A stretch of 64,000 bases of DNA from Porphyrobacter sp. AAP82 (GTDB taxonomy: Bacteria > Pseudomonadota > Alphaproteobacteria > Sphingomonadales > Sphingomonadaceae), in NCBI RefSeq assembly GCF_000331285.1, contig NZ_ANFX01000014.1, positions 59,007 to 123,006 on the forward strand. Reading direction: 5' to 3'. The notes under the pieces are model-generated. The model saw only the letters and a program-made list of their open reading frames with translations, was not told where the DNA came from and made no database searches. Position 1 is the first letter of the stretch, and every line of letters starts with the position of its first letter. This document shows positions 9,034 through 18,353 of this stretch, piece after piece. Made by a program: the position numbers and the translations under genes.

Positions 9034-9125
9034 CCCCTTCCCTCGAGGGAAGGGGTTGGGGATGGGTGCTCCACGCCCGCAGATGTCGAGCCCCCACCCC
9101 CGACCCCTCCCGCAAGCGGGAGGGG
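9034..9125. repeat. Two GC-rich palindromes between convergent genes
   Basis: A perfect 22-base palindrome (CCCCTTCCCTC and its complement) lies at 9034-9055. A second hairpin with 10-bp arms (CCCCTCCCGC) and an AA loop lies at 9104-9125. They fill the gap between the convergent iaaA and beta-lactamase genes. The sequence type resembles the short dispersed palindromic elements common between genes of sphingomonads, and both could fold in RNA and act as terminators, though no U-run follows. Confidence 0.6.
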
Positions 9126-9131
9126 AGAAGC

Positions 9132-10067
9132 CTAATAAAGCTTCCCCACCAGCGGCAGGCCGCGTTCGGGCTCGGCGAATTCTGTGATGATGCGGCCGAC
9201 GCGGGCGAGGGTTTCCTGGCCTGAGGCAAGCATCTCGTCCTCGGTCTGGCGGGCGCGGAAATAGCAGGCGAAGGTCAGCGGGCCTTCACCCTTGGGCCCT
9301 TCGGCGAACCCGATGTCGATGTAGTTGTATTCGGTCCCGCCGATCAGCCCGCTGGTGCCGGTCTTGTCGCCCGCGATCCAACCTTCGGGCAGGCCCGCGC
9401 GCACCCGCTTGAGGCCGGTCTGGGTCTCCACCATCCAGCCCTTCAATTCGGCGCGCTCCTTTGCCGGCAAGGCGTCGCCGTAGACGATTTTCGCCACCGT
9501 CCGCGCCATGGCGGCAGGCGTGGTGGTGTCGCGGAACTCGCCGGTGGGGACGAGGTTGTTGTCCGGCTCGAAGCGATCCGCGCGGCTCACCGCGTCGCCA
9601 AGGCTGCGCCAGAAGGCGGTCAGCCCCGCCGGGCCGCCCAGTTCGCGCAGCAGGATATTGGCGGCGGGATTGTCCGAGGTGGTCTGCGTCGCCCGCGCCA
9701 GCTCGCGCAAGGATGCGCCCTGGGCAATCCGCGCGCGGGTGAAGGGGGCGGGGTTGAGCATTTCCGCCTCGGTCCACATCACGCGCCTGTCGGCGTCGAT
9801 CGTGCCCGCCGCATGGCGCTGGAGCAGCAGCGCGGCGAGGCTCAGCTTGAAGGATGACGCATGTCCGAAGCGGTGGTCCTGATTGATGCCGACCGACATG
9901 CCGGTGGCGGTGTCGAGGATCTCGACGCCGAGCGTGCCTCCGCCCGCCGCCTCGATGATCCTGAGTTCCGCTGCGAGCCGCCCGAGCGGCGACTGGTCGG
10001 GCGGGATGCACGCGCCTGCGCCGAGCGCCAGCGTGCCGCCGATGAAGAACCTGCGATCAACCTTCAT
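9132..10067 (-). CDS. Class A serine beta-lactamase
   Basis: The 311-residue precursor starts with an export signal (RRFFIGGTLALGAGAC, with a lipobox-like or twin-Arg-like start). All class A landmarks are present: SxxK as SSFK (catalytic Ser), SDN as TSDNPAAN, the omega-loop Glu in FEPDNN, and KTG as DKTGTSG. It should hydrolyse penicillins and perhaps cephalosporins in the periplasm; the spectrum cannot be read from sequence. Its start overlaps the RDD gene stop by ATGA, making it the last gene of the MoxR-DUF58 operon rather than an independently regulated ampR/blaZ-type unit. No mobile element flanks it, so it appears chromosomal and intrinsic. Confidence 0.9.
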   Translation of the reverse strand: MKVDRRFFIGGTLALGAGACIPPDQSPLGRLAAELRIIEAAGGGTLGVEILDTATGMSVGINQDHRFGHASSFKLSLAALLLQRHAAGTIDADRRVMWTEAEMLNPAPFTRARIAQGASLRELARATQTTSDNPAANILLRELGGPAGLTAFWRSLGDAVSRADRFEPDNNLVPTGEFRDTTTPAAMARTVAKIVYGDALPAKERAELKGWMVETQTGLKRVRAGLPEGWIAGDKTGTSGLIGGTEYNYIDIGFAEGPKGEGPLTFACYFRARQTEDEMLASGQETLARVGRIITEFAEPERGLPLVGKLY

Positions 10068-11005
10068 GCAAACTTGTCCGCCTTGCGCTTGCCGAACCGG
10101 AGGTCGGCTTCGAGCTTTGCGCGCAGTTGCGCATAGAAGGCTTCGAGGAAAGCCCTTTCGTCGCCCGCGCCCGGATCCCAGCCGATCTTGCGGCAGATCG
10201 CTGTGTGGACGGCGGCGAGCGCTTCGGGCGGGCTGTCGCGCAGCATGCGTTCAAGCGTCTGGAGTTCCTTCTCGCCATAGACCGAAAGCTCGGCCTCGCC
10301 GAAGGCATAGCGCACGCCGGTGACCCCGCTTTCCCCCGCCGCCGCCGCCGCGCCCTCGGTCGAGAGGATTTTGGCGAGCTTGGCGCGCGGGCGCTCGACC
10401 ACCCAGGTGCCCGCAACGATGTCGCCTGCGCGCAAATGGTCGCGGTTGAAGAACGGGAACAGCAGGAACAGCGCGAACCAGCCGGTCACCACCCAGCCGA
10501 GCACGCCGATCGGCTGGCCGCTCTGGGCAAGCACGGTGAGCACGAGGAGGGTGATGAGGGGGTAGAAAATCTCGATGTCGCGCAGGAGGTTGCGCGCGAT
10601 CACCGCCTCGGGCGTCAGGCGCGCGCCGCCGCGCGCGGCGATGCGGATGCCGACGATGCGCTTGCCCAGCGTCGCCCCGCGCGGGCCCAGTTCCTGCACC
10701 AGAAAATAGCCGTACCACGCGCAGAACACGAAGATCGCCATGCAGATCCCGAGGAATTCGAGCGCCCCGCTCGACATCGCGTCGGGATCGAAGCCGGTCC
10801 CGGCGAGCAGTCCGCGCGCGATGTAGTAGATCGTGATCTGGACGACGATGAGGCCGAACAGCAGGATCATGAAGTCGATGATCAGCGCGCCGGCGCGCGC
10901 GGTGCGCGGGGCGATGGTGACGGGCAGCGCGAGGCCTTCGGGCGTCACCAGCGTGCGCGCGCGCTTATCGTCGCGCAAGGGGGCGGCGATTCTGCGCGCG
11001 CTCAT
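10064..11005 (-). CDS. RDD-family membrane protein
   Basis: The 313-residue protein has an N-terminal RDD domain: the arginine motif in TARAGALIIDFMILLFG, a middle GPRGATLGKRIVGIRI segment and the closing aspartates in RDHLRAGDIVAGTWVV. Roughly four membrane helices are followed by a soluble C-terminal region of about 110 residues. RDD proteins may be ion or small-solute transporters; the function is not established. It overlaps its neighbours on both sides and belongs to the MoxR-DUF58-SpoIIM operon, which in many proteobacteria encodes a putative envelope-associated complex. Confidence 0.85.
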   Translation of the reverse strand: MSARRIAAPLRDDKRARTLVTPEGLALPVTIAPRTARAGALIIDFMILLFGLIVVQITIYYIARGLLAGTGFDPDAMSSGALEFLGICMAIFVFCAWYGYFLVQELGPRGATLGKRIVGIRIAARGGARLTPEAVIARNLLRDIEIFYPLITLLVLTVLAQSGQPIGVLGWVVTGWFALFLLFPFFNRDHLRAGDIVAGTWVVERPRAKLAKILSTEGAAAAAGESGVTGVRYAFGEAELSVYGEKELQTLERMLRDSPPEALAAVHTAICRKIGWDPGAGDERAFLEAFYAQLRAKLEADLRFGKRKADKFA

Positions 11006-12066
11006 GCCCCGCTCTCCGGCGCGGCGCGGCGGTAAAGGTAGAAATAGGCGAGCCAGAACACCAGCATCGTGCCGCCGATCATGAAGCGGGCGCTGGTGTC
11101 CTCGACCAGCTGGCGCGGATAGGCTTCGAGGATCGCGGCGACGATCATCATGATCACCACCCCCACCATCACCACCGCCGCACGGCGCCCGGCGGCAGCG
11201 GCGGCATCGAGAACCGGGAGTTTGCCCGGAAAGGCCATCGCCCGCCCGATATGGAGGCCCGCCGCGCCCGAGAGCATGATGCCGAACAGTTCGGTCGTGC
11301 CATGGACGCTCAGCCACGCGGCCAGCTCCGCCACCAGCCCCTGCCCGTTGTAGAGCCACAGCAGCACGCCCAGGAGCGCCATGTTGTGCACCAGCAGCAG
11401 CAGCGAGGGGATGCCGAAGGCAAAGCCCAGCGCAAAGGCGAGGATGCAGACGGCCGAATTGTTGCTGAACAGCTGCGCGGCAAACCCGGCGAGCCCGGCC
11501 GCACCCGCATCATGCCCCAGCGTTTCGAGCAGCTGTTCGCGGCTCGCCCCGGGCTGGCGCGCGTCCATCATCCCGGCCGGGAACAGGCGGTAAAACCACG
11601 CCTCGTCCTGCGCGACCAGCAGCCAGCCGACCACCGTGCCCGCGACCATCACGAACAGCGCGATGCAGGTGTCGAGCCACAGCGACCGGACTGCGCGGCT
11701 CCAGCCGCCGAAGACGAATTCGCGCAGCCAGCGCACGAAGCCCTGCCGCGGCCCGTAGACCTGGAACCACGCGCGCTGCACCAGCGCCTCGAGATAGGCG
11801 AGGGTCGCGGCATCCAGCGAAGTCTCGCGCGCCACCGACAGCGAGGAGGCAGCGGTGCGGTAGAGCGCGGGCAGCGCGATCAGATCCTCGTCGGCAATGC
11901 GCCTGAGACCGCCCTTTTCCATGCGGGCAAGGATCGCCTCCAGGCGCTTCCATTCGCCCTCGCGTTCCAGCCGGAAGCGGTCGGAGCGCAGCGCGGCGCT
12001 TTCGATATCGGGCGAGGCTTCCACCTGTCCGCGCCCGAACCACGAGGAGATGACGGGCGCCTTCAT
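11002..12066 (-). CDS. SpoIIM-like (stage II sporulation protein M family) membrane protein
   Basis: The 354-residue product has a soluble, charged N-terminal region of about 110 residues. About six hydrophobic segments follow, including FVMVAGTVVGWLLVAQ, LLLLVHNMALLGVLLWL and the LFGIMLSGAAGLHIGRA motif typical of the family. Despite its name the family is widespread in non-sporulating bacteria and sits in MoxR operons. The gene overlaps the DUF58 gene by one base and the RDD gene by four. Function is unknown beyond the shared envelope context. Confidence 0.85.
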   Translation of the reverse strand: MKAPVISSWFGRGQVEASPDIESAALRSDRFRLEREGEWKRLEAILARMEKGGLRRIADEDLIALPALYRTAASSLSVARETSLDAATLAYLEALVQRAWFQVYGPRQGFVRWLREFVFGGWSRAVRSLWLDTCIALFVMVAGTVVGWLLVAQDEAWFYRLFPAGMMDARQPGASREQLLETLGHDAGAAGLAGFAAQLFSNNSAVCILAFALGFAFGIPSLLLLVHNMALLGVLLWLYNGQGLVAELAAWLSVHGTTELFGIMLSGAAGLHIGRAMAFPGKLPVLDAAAAAGRRAAVVMVGVVIMMIVAAILEAYPRQLVEDTSARFMIGGTMLVFWLAYFYLYRRAAPESGA

Positions 12067-13442
12067 CAGCCGATCGCCTCGCTGCTGCGGATCGCCAGAT
12101 AGCGGTCGATGAGGCGCGGGCCGATGTTCTGCCACGGGGCTTCGAGCACCTCGATCCCGAGCCGGCGCAGCCGGGTCAGCACCAGCTTCCTTTGCTGCGC
12201 AAGGCTGTCGGCGGTGACCGAGCGGGCGAGGGTGGCCATGTCGGCAGGCGGCGCGGCAATCAGGTTCTCGACCTCGGCGTCGGTCATGGTGACGAACAGC
12301 ACGAGGTGCTTGTTCACCAGCCGCCCGAGGCTTTCCACCATCAGTTCGGCCGCTGTCGGATCGGTGAAGTCGGAGAACACCATCACCAGCGAACGGCGCT
12401 TGAGCTGCGAGGTGAGGGTGGCAAGAGCAAGGGTGAAGTTGGGTTCGACCGCCGCGTAATCGAGGCCGGCCGCAGCGCTCTGCAAGCGGTGAAAGGCGCG
12501 CGCGTCGGTGATGAAGGGGGTCATCAGCTGCGGGCGGCGGGCAAAGCCGAACAGCGCGACCTTGTCGCCCCCCTTCAAGGCGACATAGCCGCAGGTCAGC
12601 GCGGCGGAAACCGCGCGGTCGATGCGCGGGAGCCCGTCGACCGGCTCGCACATCGCCTGCCCGCAATCGAAGGCGAAGACGATCTGGTTGTTGCGCTCGC
12701 TCTCGTTCTCGCGGGCGAAGAGGCGGGTGTGGCGCGCGCTGGCCTTCCAGTCGATGCGGCGGCGGTCCATGCCGGGCTGGTATTCGCTAAGCGCCTCGAA
12801 CTGGGTGCCCTCGCCCCGGATGCGGCGGTTGATGAGCCCGATCTGGGCATTCCTGAGGAAGGTCTGCAAATCGGGCGCGCGCACCGGCGAGAGATCGGGC
12901 CAGATGCGCACCGGCTTTTCGAGCGGATAATCGACCTGCCGCCCGCCAAGGCCCAATGGCCCTTCCCAGCGCATCCACGCGCGTTCCACCAGCGCGGTGC
13001 CGCGGCGGGTAGGGGTGAGCGTGGTCTCGCCGCGCCAGCCGTCCTCGAAGGGTTCGGGGGCGAGGGCGAAGGCAATGCGGCCCTCGCCCGCGAGCCGCGC
13101 ATCGCAGGCGAGCGCGGCCTCGGCGCGGCGCGGCTGGCGGCCCTTGAAGCGCGCGGTGATGGCGAGCTTGCTCGGCTGGCCGACCTCGATGTCATCGGCG
13201 GTGCGGATCTCCCAGCCTTCGAGCTTGCCGGTAAGCAGCGCGTCGATCCCGATCAGCAGCAGCAGCGCGGCCCCCAAGAGGGGCGCTGCGATCCATGCGC
13301 CCGGTGCGCTCGCCGCGATCACCACCGCGACCGGCGCAATCCCCGCAGCGACCCACGCGGCGCGCTCGGTCGGCGCGAGGATCAGCAGCGGCCGCAGCAG
13401 CAGAAGCAGGATATCGAGGACAAGGCGGAGGACGCGGATCAC
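12066..13442 (-). CDS. DUF58 domain-containing protein
   Basis: The 458-residue product starts with two hydrophobic segments (about residues 5-65) and then a large soluble domain. The DUF58 signature YQPGMDRRRIDWKASARHTRLFARE is at the centre, with a vWA-like region after it (VFAFDCGQAMCEP, then VFSDFTDPTAAE). DUF58 proteins are the usual partners of MoxR AAA ATPases, which probably act on them as chaperones. A GTG start lies one base after the moxR stop codon, so translation is coupled. Confidence 0.9.
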   Translation of the reverse strand: MIRVLRLVLDILLLLLRPLLILAPTERAAWVAAGIAPVAVVIAASAPGAWIAAPLLGAALLLLIGIDALLTGKLEGWEIRTADDIEVGQPSKLAITARFKGRQPRRAEAALACDARLAGEGRIAFALAPEPFEDGWRGETTLTPTRRGTALVERAWMRWEGPLGLGGRQVDYPLEKPVRIWPDLSPVRAPDLQTFLRNAQIGLINRRIRGEGTQFEALSEYQPGMDRRRIDWKASARHTRLFARENESERNNQIVFAFDCGQAMCEPVDGLPRIDRAVSAALTCGYVALKGGDKVALFGFARRPQLMTPFITDARAFHRLQSAAAGLDYAAVEPNFTLALATLTSQLKRRSLVMVFSDFTDPTAAELMVESLGRLVNKHLVLFVTMTDAEVENLIAAPPADMATLARSVTADSLAQQRKLVLTRLRRLGIEVLEAPWQNIGPRLIDRYLAIRSSEAIG

Positions 13443-13443
13443 G

Positions 13444-14406
13444 TCAGCGCGGCGCCTCCGTGGCCTCGACCAGTTCGGCGACCAGCGCCTCGATGTCGCG
13501 GCCTTCGATCTCGGCCGCGGGCGAGAGCGTCAGGCGGTGGCGCAGCACGGGGACGGCAAGCGCCTTGACGTCATCGGGGATCACATAGGCGCGCCCCTCC
13601 AGCGCGGCGCGGGCGCGGGCGGCGCCGGCCAGCAGCACCGCGGCGCGCGGGGACGCGCCGACGGTGAGTTCGGCATGCTCGCGGGTCGCGCGGATCAGGC
13701 GCACGACATAGCGGGTGATGTCCTCGGCGACGGTCACTTCGCCGACCGCGGCGGTGGCGGCGGCAAGCCCTGCGGCGTTGGTGACCGCGGTGACGCCAAG
13801 ATCGGCCGGGCGCTGGGGCCCCGAACGCTTGCCATAGGTGGCCACGATCCGCGCTTCCTCCTCCTCGGCCGGATAGGGCACCAGCAGCTTGAACAGGAAG
13901 CGGTCGAGCTGCGCTTCGGGGAGCGGATAGACGCCCTGGTTCTCGATCGGGTTTTGCGTTGCGACCACCATGAAGCGGTCGGGCAGGCGGTGGGTCTCGC
14001 CGTCCAGGGTCACGCGCCGCTCCTGCATCGCTTCGAGGAGCGCGGCCTGCGTCTTGGGCGGGGTGCGGTTGATCTCGTCCGCCAGCAGCAGGTCGCAGAA
14101 GATCGGGCCTCTTGTGAGGGTGAACTGGCTGGTCTGGAAATTGAACAGGTTGGAGCCGAGGATGTCGCCCGGCAGCAGGTCGGGCGTGAACTGGATGCGC
14201 CCGAAATCGAGGCCCAGCGTGGTGACAAAGCTCTGCGCGAGGAAGGTCTTGGCGGTCCCCGGCGGGCCTTCGAGCAGCACGTGGCCTTCGCTCAGCAGCG
14301 CCACCAGCAGCATGTCGACCATCGCCTCCTGCCCGACGATCGCCTTGGCGATCTCGCTGCGGATGGCGCCGGTGAGGTTCCGGACGTCGTCTAGGGTCAT
14401 GGTCAT
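13444..14406 (-). CDS. moxR: MoxR-family AAA+ ATPase
   Basis: The 320-residue ATPase has Walker A GPPGTAKT, Walker B LLADEINR, the sensor ATQNP and the MoxR-specific EGTYPL-like segment [16 protein letters not shown]. MoxR ATPases are thought to assemble or insert metal cofactors or mature partner complexes containing vWA proteins. Here the partner is the DUF58 protein encoded next. The gene overlaps the DUF4350 gene by four bases. Identification is secure; the client process is not known. Confidence 0.92.
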   Translation of the reverse strand: MTMTLDDVRNLTGAIRSEIAKAIVGQEAMVDMLLVALLSEGHVLLEGPPGTAKTFLAQSFVTTLGLDFGRIQFTPDLLPGDILGSNLFNFQTSQFTLTRGPIFCDLLLADEINRTPPKTQAALLEAMQERRVTLDGETHRLPDRFMVVATQNPIENQGVYPLPEAQLDRFLFKLLVPYPAEEEEARIVATYGKRSGPQRPADLGVTAVTNAAGLAAATAAVGEVTVAEDITRYVVRLIRATREHAELTVGASPRAAVLLAGAARARAALEGRAYVIPDDVKALAVPVLRHRLTLSPAAEIEGRDIEALVAELVEATEAPR

Positions 14407-15806
14407 TTCGGGGTCGGTCCCTGTTGCAGTTTGGTGGCGAGATCATCGAGGCCTTGCGCGGCAGCGAGGATATCGGCCGGCTTCATCGCCGCCTCCATGC
14501 GCGCCGCGCGGCGGGTGAAGGGCTCTTCTTCCGGCAGGCGGCGGGCAAGCGCGGCGTCGATCGCCTCGGGATCGGGACGCGCAAGGCCCAGCCGCTCCGC
14601 CAGGCGCCGCGCGGCGAGCGCTGCATAGGGCGCGCCGAGCAGCCCGAAGCGCCGCGCGCGCAGGATCAGCCCGGCACCGTTCATGATCAGCTGGCGCTTG
14701 CCGAAGGCGATATCGGGGCCGCCATCCGCCGCCGCCGGGCCGAAGCGCCGGAACGCGCGCCAGCCGATGATGACGAGCGCGACGAGCAGGCTCAGCGTCG
14801 CGGCCAGGAAGGGCGGGCGGAAGGCCAGCGTGAGCAGGTTCTCGCTCGCGCCGAAGCCGTTCAGGGTCATGTCGAAGACGACATGGCCGATATCCTCCGG
14901 GTCGGCCAGCCGGTTCACCAGCGCAATCGCGGCCGCCGCGCGGGTGCCATCGGCAAGGCCGTAGTTGTTGGCAAGATCGGGGTCGGCGAGAAGGATCACC
15001 GGATAGGCCCGCCCGGTGTAGATATCGGCCTCTTCCTCTTCGGGCGTCTCGGGCTCGCCGCGCGCGTCGAGGTCGATGCCGAAGGCCAGCACGCGGCCGG
15101 CCGGGTCGATCACCAGCGCCTTCTGCCCGTCGCCGATGCCGGCGTGGAGCAACGCCTCGCGCGGGAACGTGCCCGCCAGCCCCAGCCCCGCCCAGCGCGC
15201 CGGAGGGCCCGGCTTGCGGGGCTTGTCGGCCTTGGGCGCGGCGCTCGGTGCGGTCTCGGGCATGATCGCGATTGCCATCGGCGAGGAGGCCTCGGGGTAG
15301 GCCTTGTGCACGAAGCGATAGGGCTGGGGCAGTTCGGCAGGCCACTCGCTCGGGCTCGCGCCGTTGAGCGCCACCCACCCGCGCCTGAACCTGGCGAGCA
15401 CCTCGGGCGGCGCGTTGGGGCCGGGCTCGTTCGCCCACCACTTGGCCATGATCACCAGCGTCGGCCCGAGGAACCGGCGCGCCTCGAGGATTTTCCCGAT
15501 TTCCTCGGCGTCGGCGAACATGCCGGGGGTCAGCACCAGCAGATCGCGGGTTCTCAGGTCCTCGGTGCTGCGCGAGCGTTCGACGCTGTAGCCCTGCGCT
15601 TCGACCAGCCGGACGAGCCCGGCATAGCCGTTGAGGCCGTTGCTGGCCGCATGCGCCTGACCGCGTCCCCGCTCGCCGCCGAAATCCGCACCCGCGCCGA
15701 TCAGCCACAGCATCGCGAGGAACAGCGCAAAGCCGCCCGCAACCAGCGCGAAGGCGCCGGTGCGGGAAAAGGCGGCAGGCGCGCGGGCGGCGGCGGCGGC
15801 GCTCAT
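14403..15806 (-). CDS. DUF4350 domain-containing membrane protein
   Basis: The 467-residue protein has a membrane anchor near residues 15-37 ([22 protein letters not shown]) and a large domain with the DUF4350 pattern ([22 protein letters not shown], then LLVLTPGMF), likely extracytoplasmic. A second membrane segment near residues 335-355 ([17 protein letters not shown]) is followed by a cytoplasmic tail. It belongs to the DUF4129-DUF4350-MoxR-DUF58-SpoIIM-RDD operon. No enzymatic motif is visible. Confidence 0.85.
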   Translation of the reverse strand: MSAAAAARAPAAFSRTGAFALVAGGFALFLAMLWLIGAGADFGGERGRGQAHAASNGLNGYAGLVRLVEAQGYSVERSRSTEDLRTRDLLVLTPGMFADAEEIGKILEARRFLGPTLVIMAKWWANEPGPNAPPEVLARFRRGWVALNGASPSEWPAELPQPYRFVHKAYPEASSPMAIAIMPETAPSAAPKADKPRKPGPPARWAGLGLAGTFPREALLHAGIGDGQKALVIDPAGRVLAFGIDLDARGEPETPEEEEADIYTGRAYPVILLADPDLANNYGLADGTRAAAAIALVNRLADPEDIGHVVFDMTLNGFGASENLLTLAFRPPFLAATLSLLVALVIIGWRAFRRFGPAAADGGPDIAFGKRQLIMNGAGLILRARRFGLLGAPYAALAARRLAERLGLARPDPEAIDAALARRLPEEEPFTRRAARMEAAMKPADILAAAQGLDDLATKLQQGPTPK

Positions 15807-16513
15807 GTGGCCAGCGCCTTGCGATCGAACTTCGCGAGCGCGAACTGTGCATAGGCGGCGCGCGCGGCTTCCCAGTCGGCCGCGTCAAGGCGGCGCAGCG
15901 CGAACAGCGAGGCTTCCACCCGCGCCGCGATCACCCCGAAGGCCGCGCGCGCCGGGGCGGGGAGCGCGGGCAATGCGGCAAGCTCGCGCGCGGTGCTCGA
16001 TGGCTCCACCCAGTCGGGCCGCGCGGCGCTGATCTGGGCGACGCTGCGCTGGAGCAGCAGGTGGGTCGCCTCGTCGAAGCGGCCCTCCCCGGCCAGCCGG
16101 TCGGCATCCTCGAGCAGCGCGAGGCTGGTGGCGGTATCGGGGCGCCAGGGTTCTTCCTGCGAAGGGCCGGAAGCGGGCTTGCCCTTGCGCCCGAAGCGCA
16201 GCAGCGAGGGATCGATCAGCCGGATCGCCAGCACCAGCGCGAACAGCCCGACCAGCGCGGGCAGCAGATATTGCAGCCACCACCACGATGCCGCCAGCGC
16301 CTGACCCAGCGGGGCGAGCACCTCGGCGAGCCATTCGAAGAAGGCGTCGAGCTGTTCGGACAGCCAGCCCGGTTCGGGCGGGGGCGCCTCGGGGACGGTG
16401 ACGGGGGCGAACTGGATATCGCCATCGGCGCGCAGCTCGGCCCACCCGGCGGGAGGCGATCCGCCCGCATTGGCTGGCGATTCGGTAAGGCTTTGTGCGG
16501 CCGCTGCGGTCAT
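15803..16513 (-). CDS. DUF4129 domain-containing protein
   Basis: The 236-residue protein has an N-terminal proline-rich segment. One strong membrane helix lies near residues 85-105 (YLLPALVGLFALVLAIRLI), and the C-terminal DUF4129-type domain has SVAQISAARPDWVEPSSTAREL. DUF4129 domains in other organisms are fused to transglutaminase modules or stand alone at the head of MoxR operons, as here. I chose the ATG at 16513. It is the first gene of the seven-gene minus-strand operon that ends with the beta-lactamase. Confidence 0.8.
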   Translation of the reverse strand: MTAAAAQSLTESPANAGGSPPAGWAELRADGDIQFAPVTVPEAPPPEPGWLSEQLDAFFEWLAEVLAPLGQALAASWWWLQYLLPALVGLFALVLAIRLIDPSLLRFGRKGKPASGPSQEEPWRPDTATSLALLEDADRLAGEGRFDEATHLLLQRSVAQISAARPDWVEPSSTARELAALPALPAPARAAFGVIAARVEASLFALRRLDAADWEAARAAYAQFALAKFDRKALAT

Positions 16514-16586
16514 CCCGGGCGCTGTGGTGGCACGGGTGCGGGGCCTGCGCAACGGGAAACCGCCGGGCCCGTGCCGGGGCCGCCCG

Positions 16587-17492
16587 TCAGCCCCTCGCGC
16601 GGCCCTGTTCGTAGCTGCCGAGGATCCGCAATTCCTTGGAATGAAACGCGCATTCCTCCAGCGCGCGGTCCACCGCCGGATCGCCCGGGGCACCGATGAT
16701 GTCGGCATAGAAGGTCGTCGCGGCAAAGCTCGTGCCCTGCTGGTAGCTTTCGAGCTTGGTCATGTTGACGCCGTTGGTCGCAAACCCCCCCAGCGCCTTG
16801 TAGAGCGCGGCCGGAATGTTCTTCACCTCGAAGATGAAGGTCGTCATCAGCTGGCGCCCCGCAAGTGCCGCCGGCGCGAGCGCTTGCCCGGCGAGGATCA
16901 CGAAGCGCGTCATGTTGTCGGCGCTGTCCTCGACATTGTGCTCGATGATGGTGAGCCCGTAGAGCTCGGCGGCAAGCGCCGGAGCGATGGCGGCGACGGT
17001 GGGATCACCGCGCTCGGCCACATAGGCGGCCGCGCCCGCGGTATCGGCGTGGCTCAAGGGCACGATGCCGCGCGCGCGCAGGTAACGGCGCGACTGGCCC
17101 AAGGCCTGCGGGTGCGAATAGGCCGCCTCGAAGGTGCGCCCCGGCGTCGCCTCGCCCAGCGCCATCAGCGCATGGTGGATCGCCATGAAATATTCGCCGA
17201 CGATGTGGAGCCCGCTTTCGGGCAGTAGGAAGTGGATATCGGCGACCCGGCCATGCTGCGAATTCTCGATCGGGATGATCGCCTGTGCGGCGCGTCCGTC
17301 CTTCACCGCCTCCAGCGCGTCCTCGAAGCTGAAGCACGGAAGCGGGGCAAGCTCGGGCCGCGCCAGGCAAGCCGCGCGGTGCGAATTGGCCCCCGGCGAG
17401 CCCTGGAAGGCAATCGCGCGCGCCGGATCGGCGGCGGCAGCAGCGCGCATCCGGTCGACGATGTCAAGGGCGGGGCCGGGGAAGGATCGCAT
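16587..17492 (-). CDS. pheA: Prephenate dehydratase
   Basis: The 301-residue monofunctional enzyme converts prephenate to phenylpyruvate for phenylalanine synthesis. Seen are the N-terminal AIAFQGSPGANSHRAA, the IIPIENSQHGRV motif and the NMTRFVIL segment (T-R-F active-site region). A C-terminal ACT domain follows, with the phenylalanine-binding signature KNIPAALYKALGGFATNGVNMTKLES, split here by proline and alanine turns, that gives feedback inhibition. The ATG at 17492 is chosen because the conserved region begins shortly after it. It is divergent from the cytochrome c gene across 130 bases that contain a palindrome. Confidence 0.93.
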   Translation of the reverse strand: MRSFPGPALDIVDRMRAAAAADPARAIAFQGSPGANSHRAACLARPELAPLPCFSFEDALEAVKDGRAAQAIIPIENSQHGRVADIHFLLPESGLHIVGEYFMAIHHALMALGEATPGRTFEAAYSHPQALGQSRRYLRARGIVPLSHADTAGAAAYVAERGDPTVAAIAPALAAELYGLTIIEHNVEDSADNMTRFVILAGQALAPAALAGRQLMTTFIFEVKNIPAALYKALGGFATNGVNMTKLESYQQGTSFAATTFYADIIGAPGDPAVDRALEECAFHSKELRILGSYEQGRARG

Positions 17493-17547
17493 GGTGGGCA
17501 CGCGCCTAGATGCCTCGGGCCGCGCGCACAAGCCCTGCGCGGGCCGA

Positions 17548-17564
17548 CTTGCAAAAGGTGCAAG
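17548..17564. promoter_or_regulatory. Candidate operator: interrupted palindrome CTTGCA-N5-TGCAAG
   Basis: A perfect 6-bp inverted repeat with a 5-base spacer lies between the divergent pheA and cytochrome c genes. Its size and position suit a dimeric regulator, but I cannot name one. A single occurrence of a 12-base palindrome could also be chance. Confidence 0.3.
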
Positions 17565-17622
17565 AATATGTGCCACGATCGGTCTTGCGCGCGGGCGAGG
17601 GCGACACTATGGAGCGCGCGGG

Positions 17623-18288
17623 ATGACACAGGACAACTCTTCGCAGGATAAAGCCGCAGGCCAGAACGGTGGCGGCGATCTGTTCAACACTGCTGCCGGC
17701 TGGGTGCTGTTTGCAGCGGGCCTCTGGCTGGGTCTGTCGATCCTGTCGGGCAAGTATTTCCACGGCGACAAGCCCGAACGGCCCGAAAAGCTCGGCTACG
17801 TGATCGAGGGCGTGGTCGAGGAAGGCGGCGGGGCTGCTGCCGAAATGTCGATGGCCGAAGCGCTCAGCATGAAGCCGGCCGCCGAACTGGTCGCAGCCGG
17901 AGAAAAGGCTTTCGCCAAGTGCCAGAGCTGCCACACGGTCAACGCCGGCGGTGCCAACGGGATCGGCCCCAACCTCCACGGCGTGATGGGCAAGCCGCTC
18001 GGCGCTCATGCCGGGTTCGCCTATAGTGCCGAACTCAAGGCCAAGGGCGGCAACTGGGATTGGGACTCGATGAACGAGTGGCTCAAGAACCCCAAGGCCT
18101 ATGTCGCGGGCACCAAGATGAGCTTTGCGGGCCTGCCCAAGATCGAGGACCGCGCCGCGATCGCGATGTATCTCAACGCGCAAGGCTCGAACCTGCCCGT
18201 GCCGACCTTCGTCGCCGATGCGGCGGCAGGTGCCGAAGAACCGGCGGCGGGCGAAACCCCGGCTCCGGCGGAAACCCCGGCCGAGTAA
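17623..18288 (+). CDS. cycM: Membrane-anchored class I cytochrome c (CycM-like)
   Basis: The 221-residue protein has an uncleaved N-terminal membrane anchor (about residues 24-42, TAAGWVLFAAGLWLGLSIL) followed by a periplasmic spacer. One c-type haem domain has the haem motif CQSCH and the distal ligand region KMSFAGL, with Met as sixth ligand. This layout is that of alphaproteobacterial CycM/cytochrome c552, which passes electrons from the bc1 complex to cytochrome oxidase. The C-terminal tail is rich in Ala, Pro and Glu. A strong terminator follows. Confidence 0.92.
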   Translation: MTQDNSSQDKAAGQNGGGDLFNTAAGWVLFAAGLWLGLSILSGKYFHGDKPERPEKLGYVIEGVVEEGGGAAAEMSMAEALSMKPAAELVAAGEKAFAKCQSCHTVNAGGANGIGPNLHGVMGKPLGAHAGFAYSAELKAKGGNWDWDSMNEWLKNPKAYVAGTKMSFAGLPKIEDRAAIAMYLNAQGSNLPVPTFVADAAAGAEEPAAGETPAPAETPAE

Positions 18289-18311
18289 TCCGCCTCCCGG
18301 AAACGGACAGC

Positions 18312-18349
18312 AAAAGGGCGGCCCCGCGGCCCCGCGGGCCGCCCTTTTT
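18312..18349. terminator. Bidirectional rho-independent terminator
   Basis: A GC-rich hairpin with 12-base arms (AAAAGGGCGGCC and its complement) ends in a T5 run on the plus strand and, read from the other side, in a T4 run. It lies between the convergent cytochrome c and rlmE genes and can serve both. Confidence 0.8.
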
Positions 18350-18353
18350 GTTT

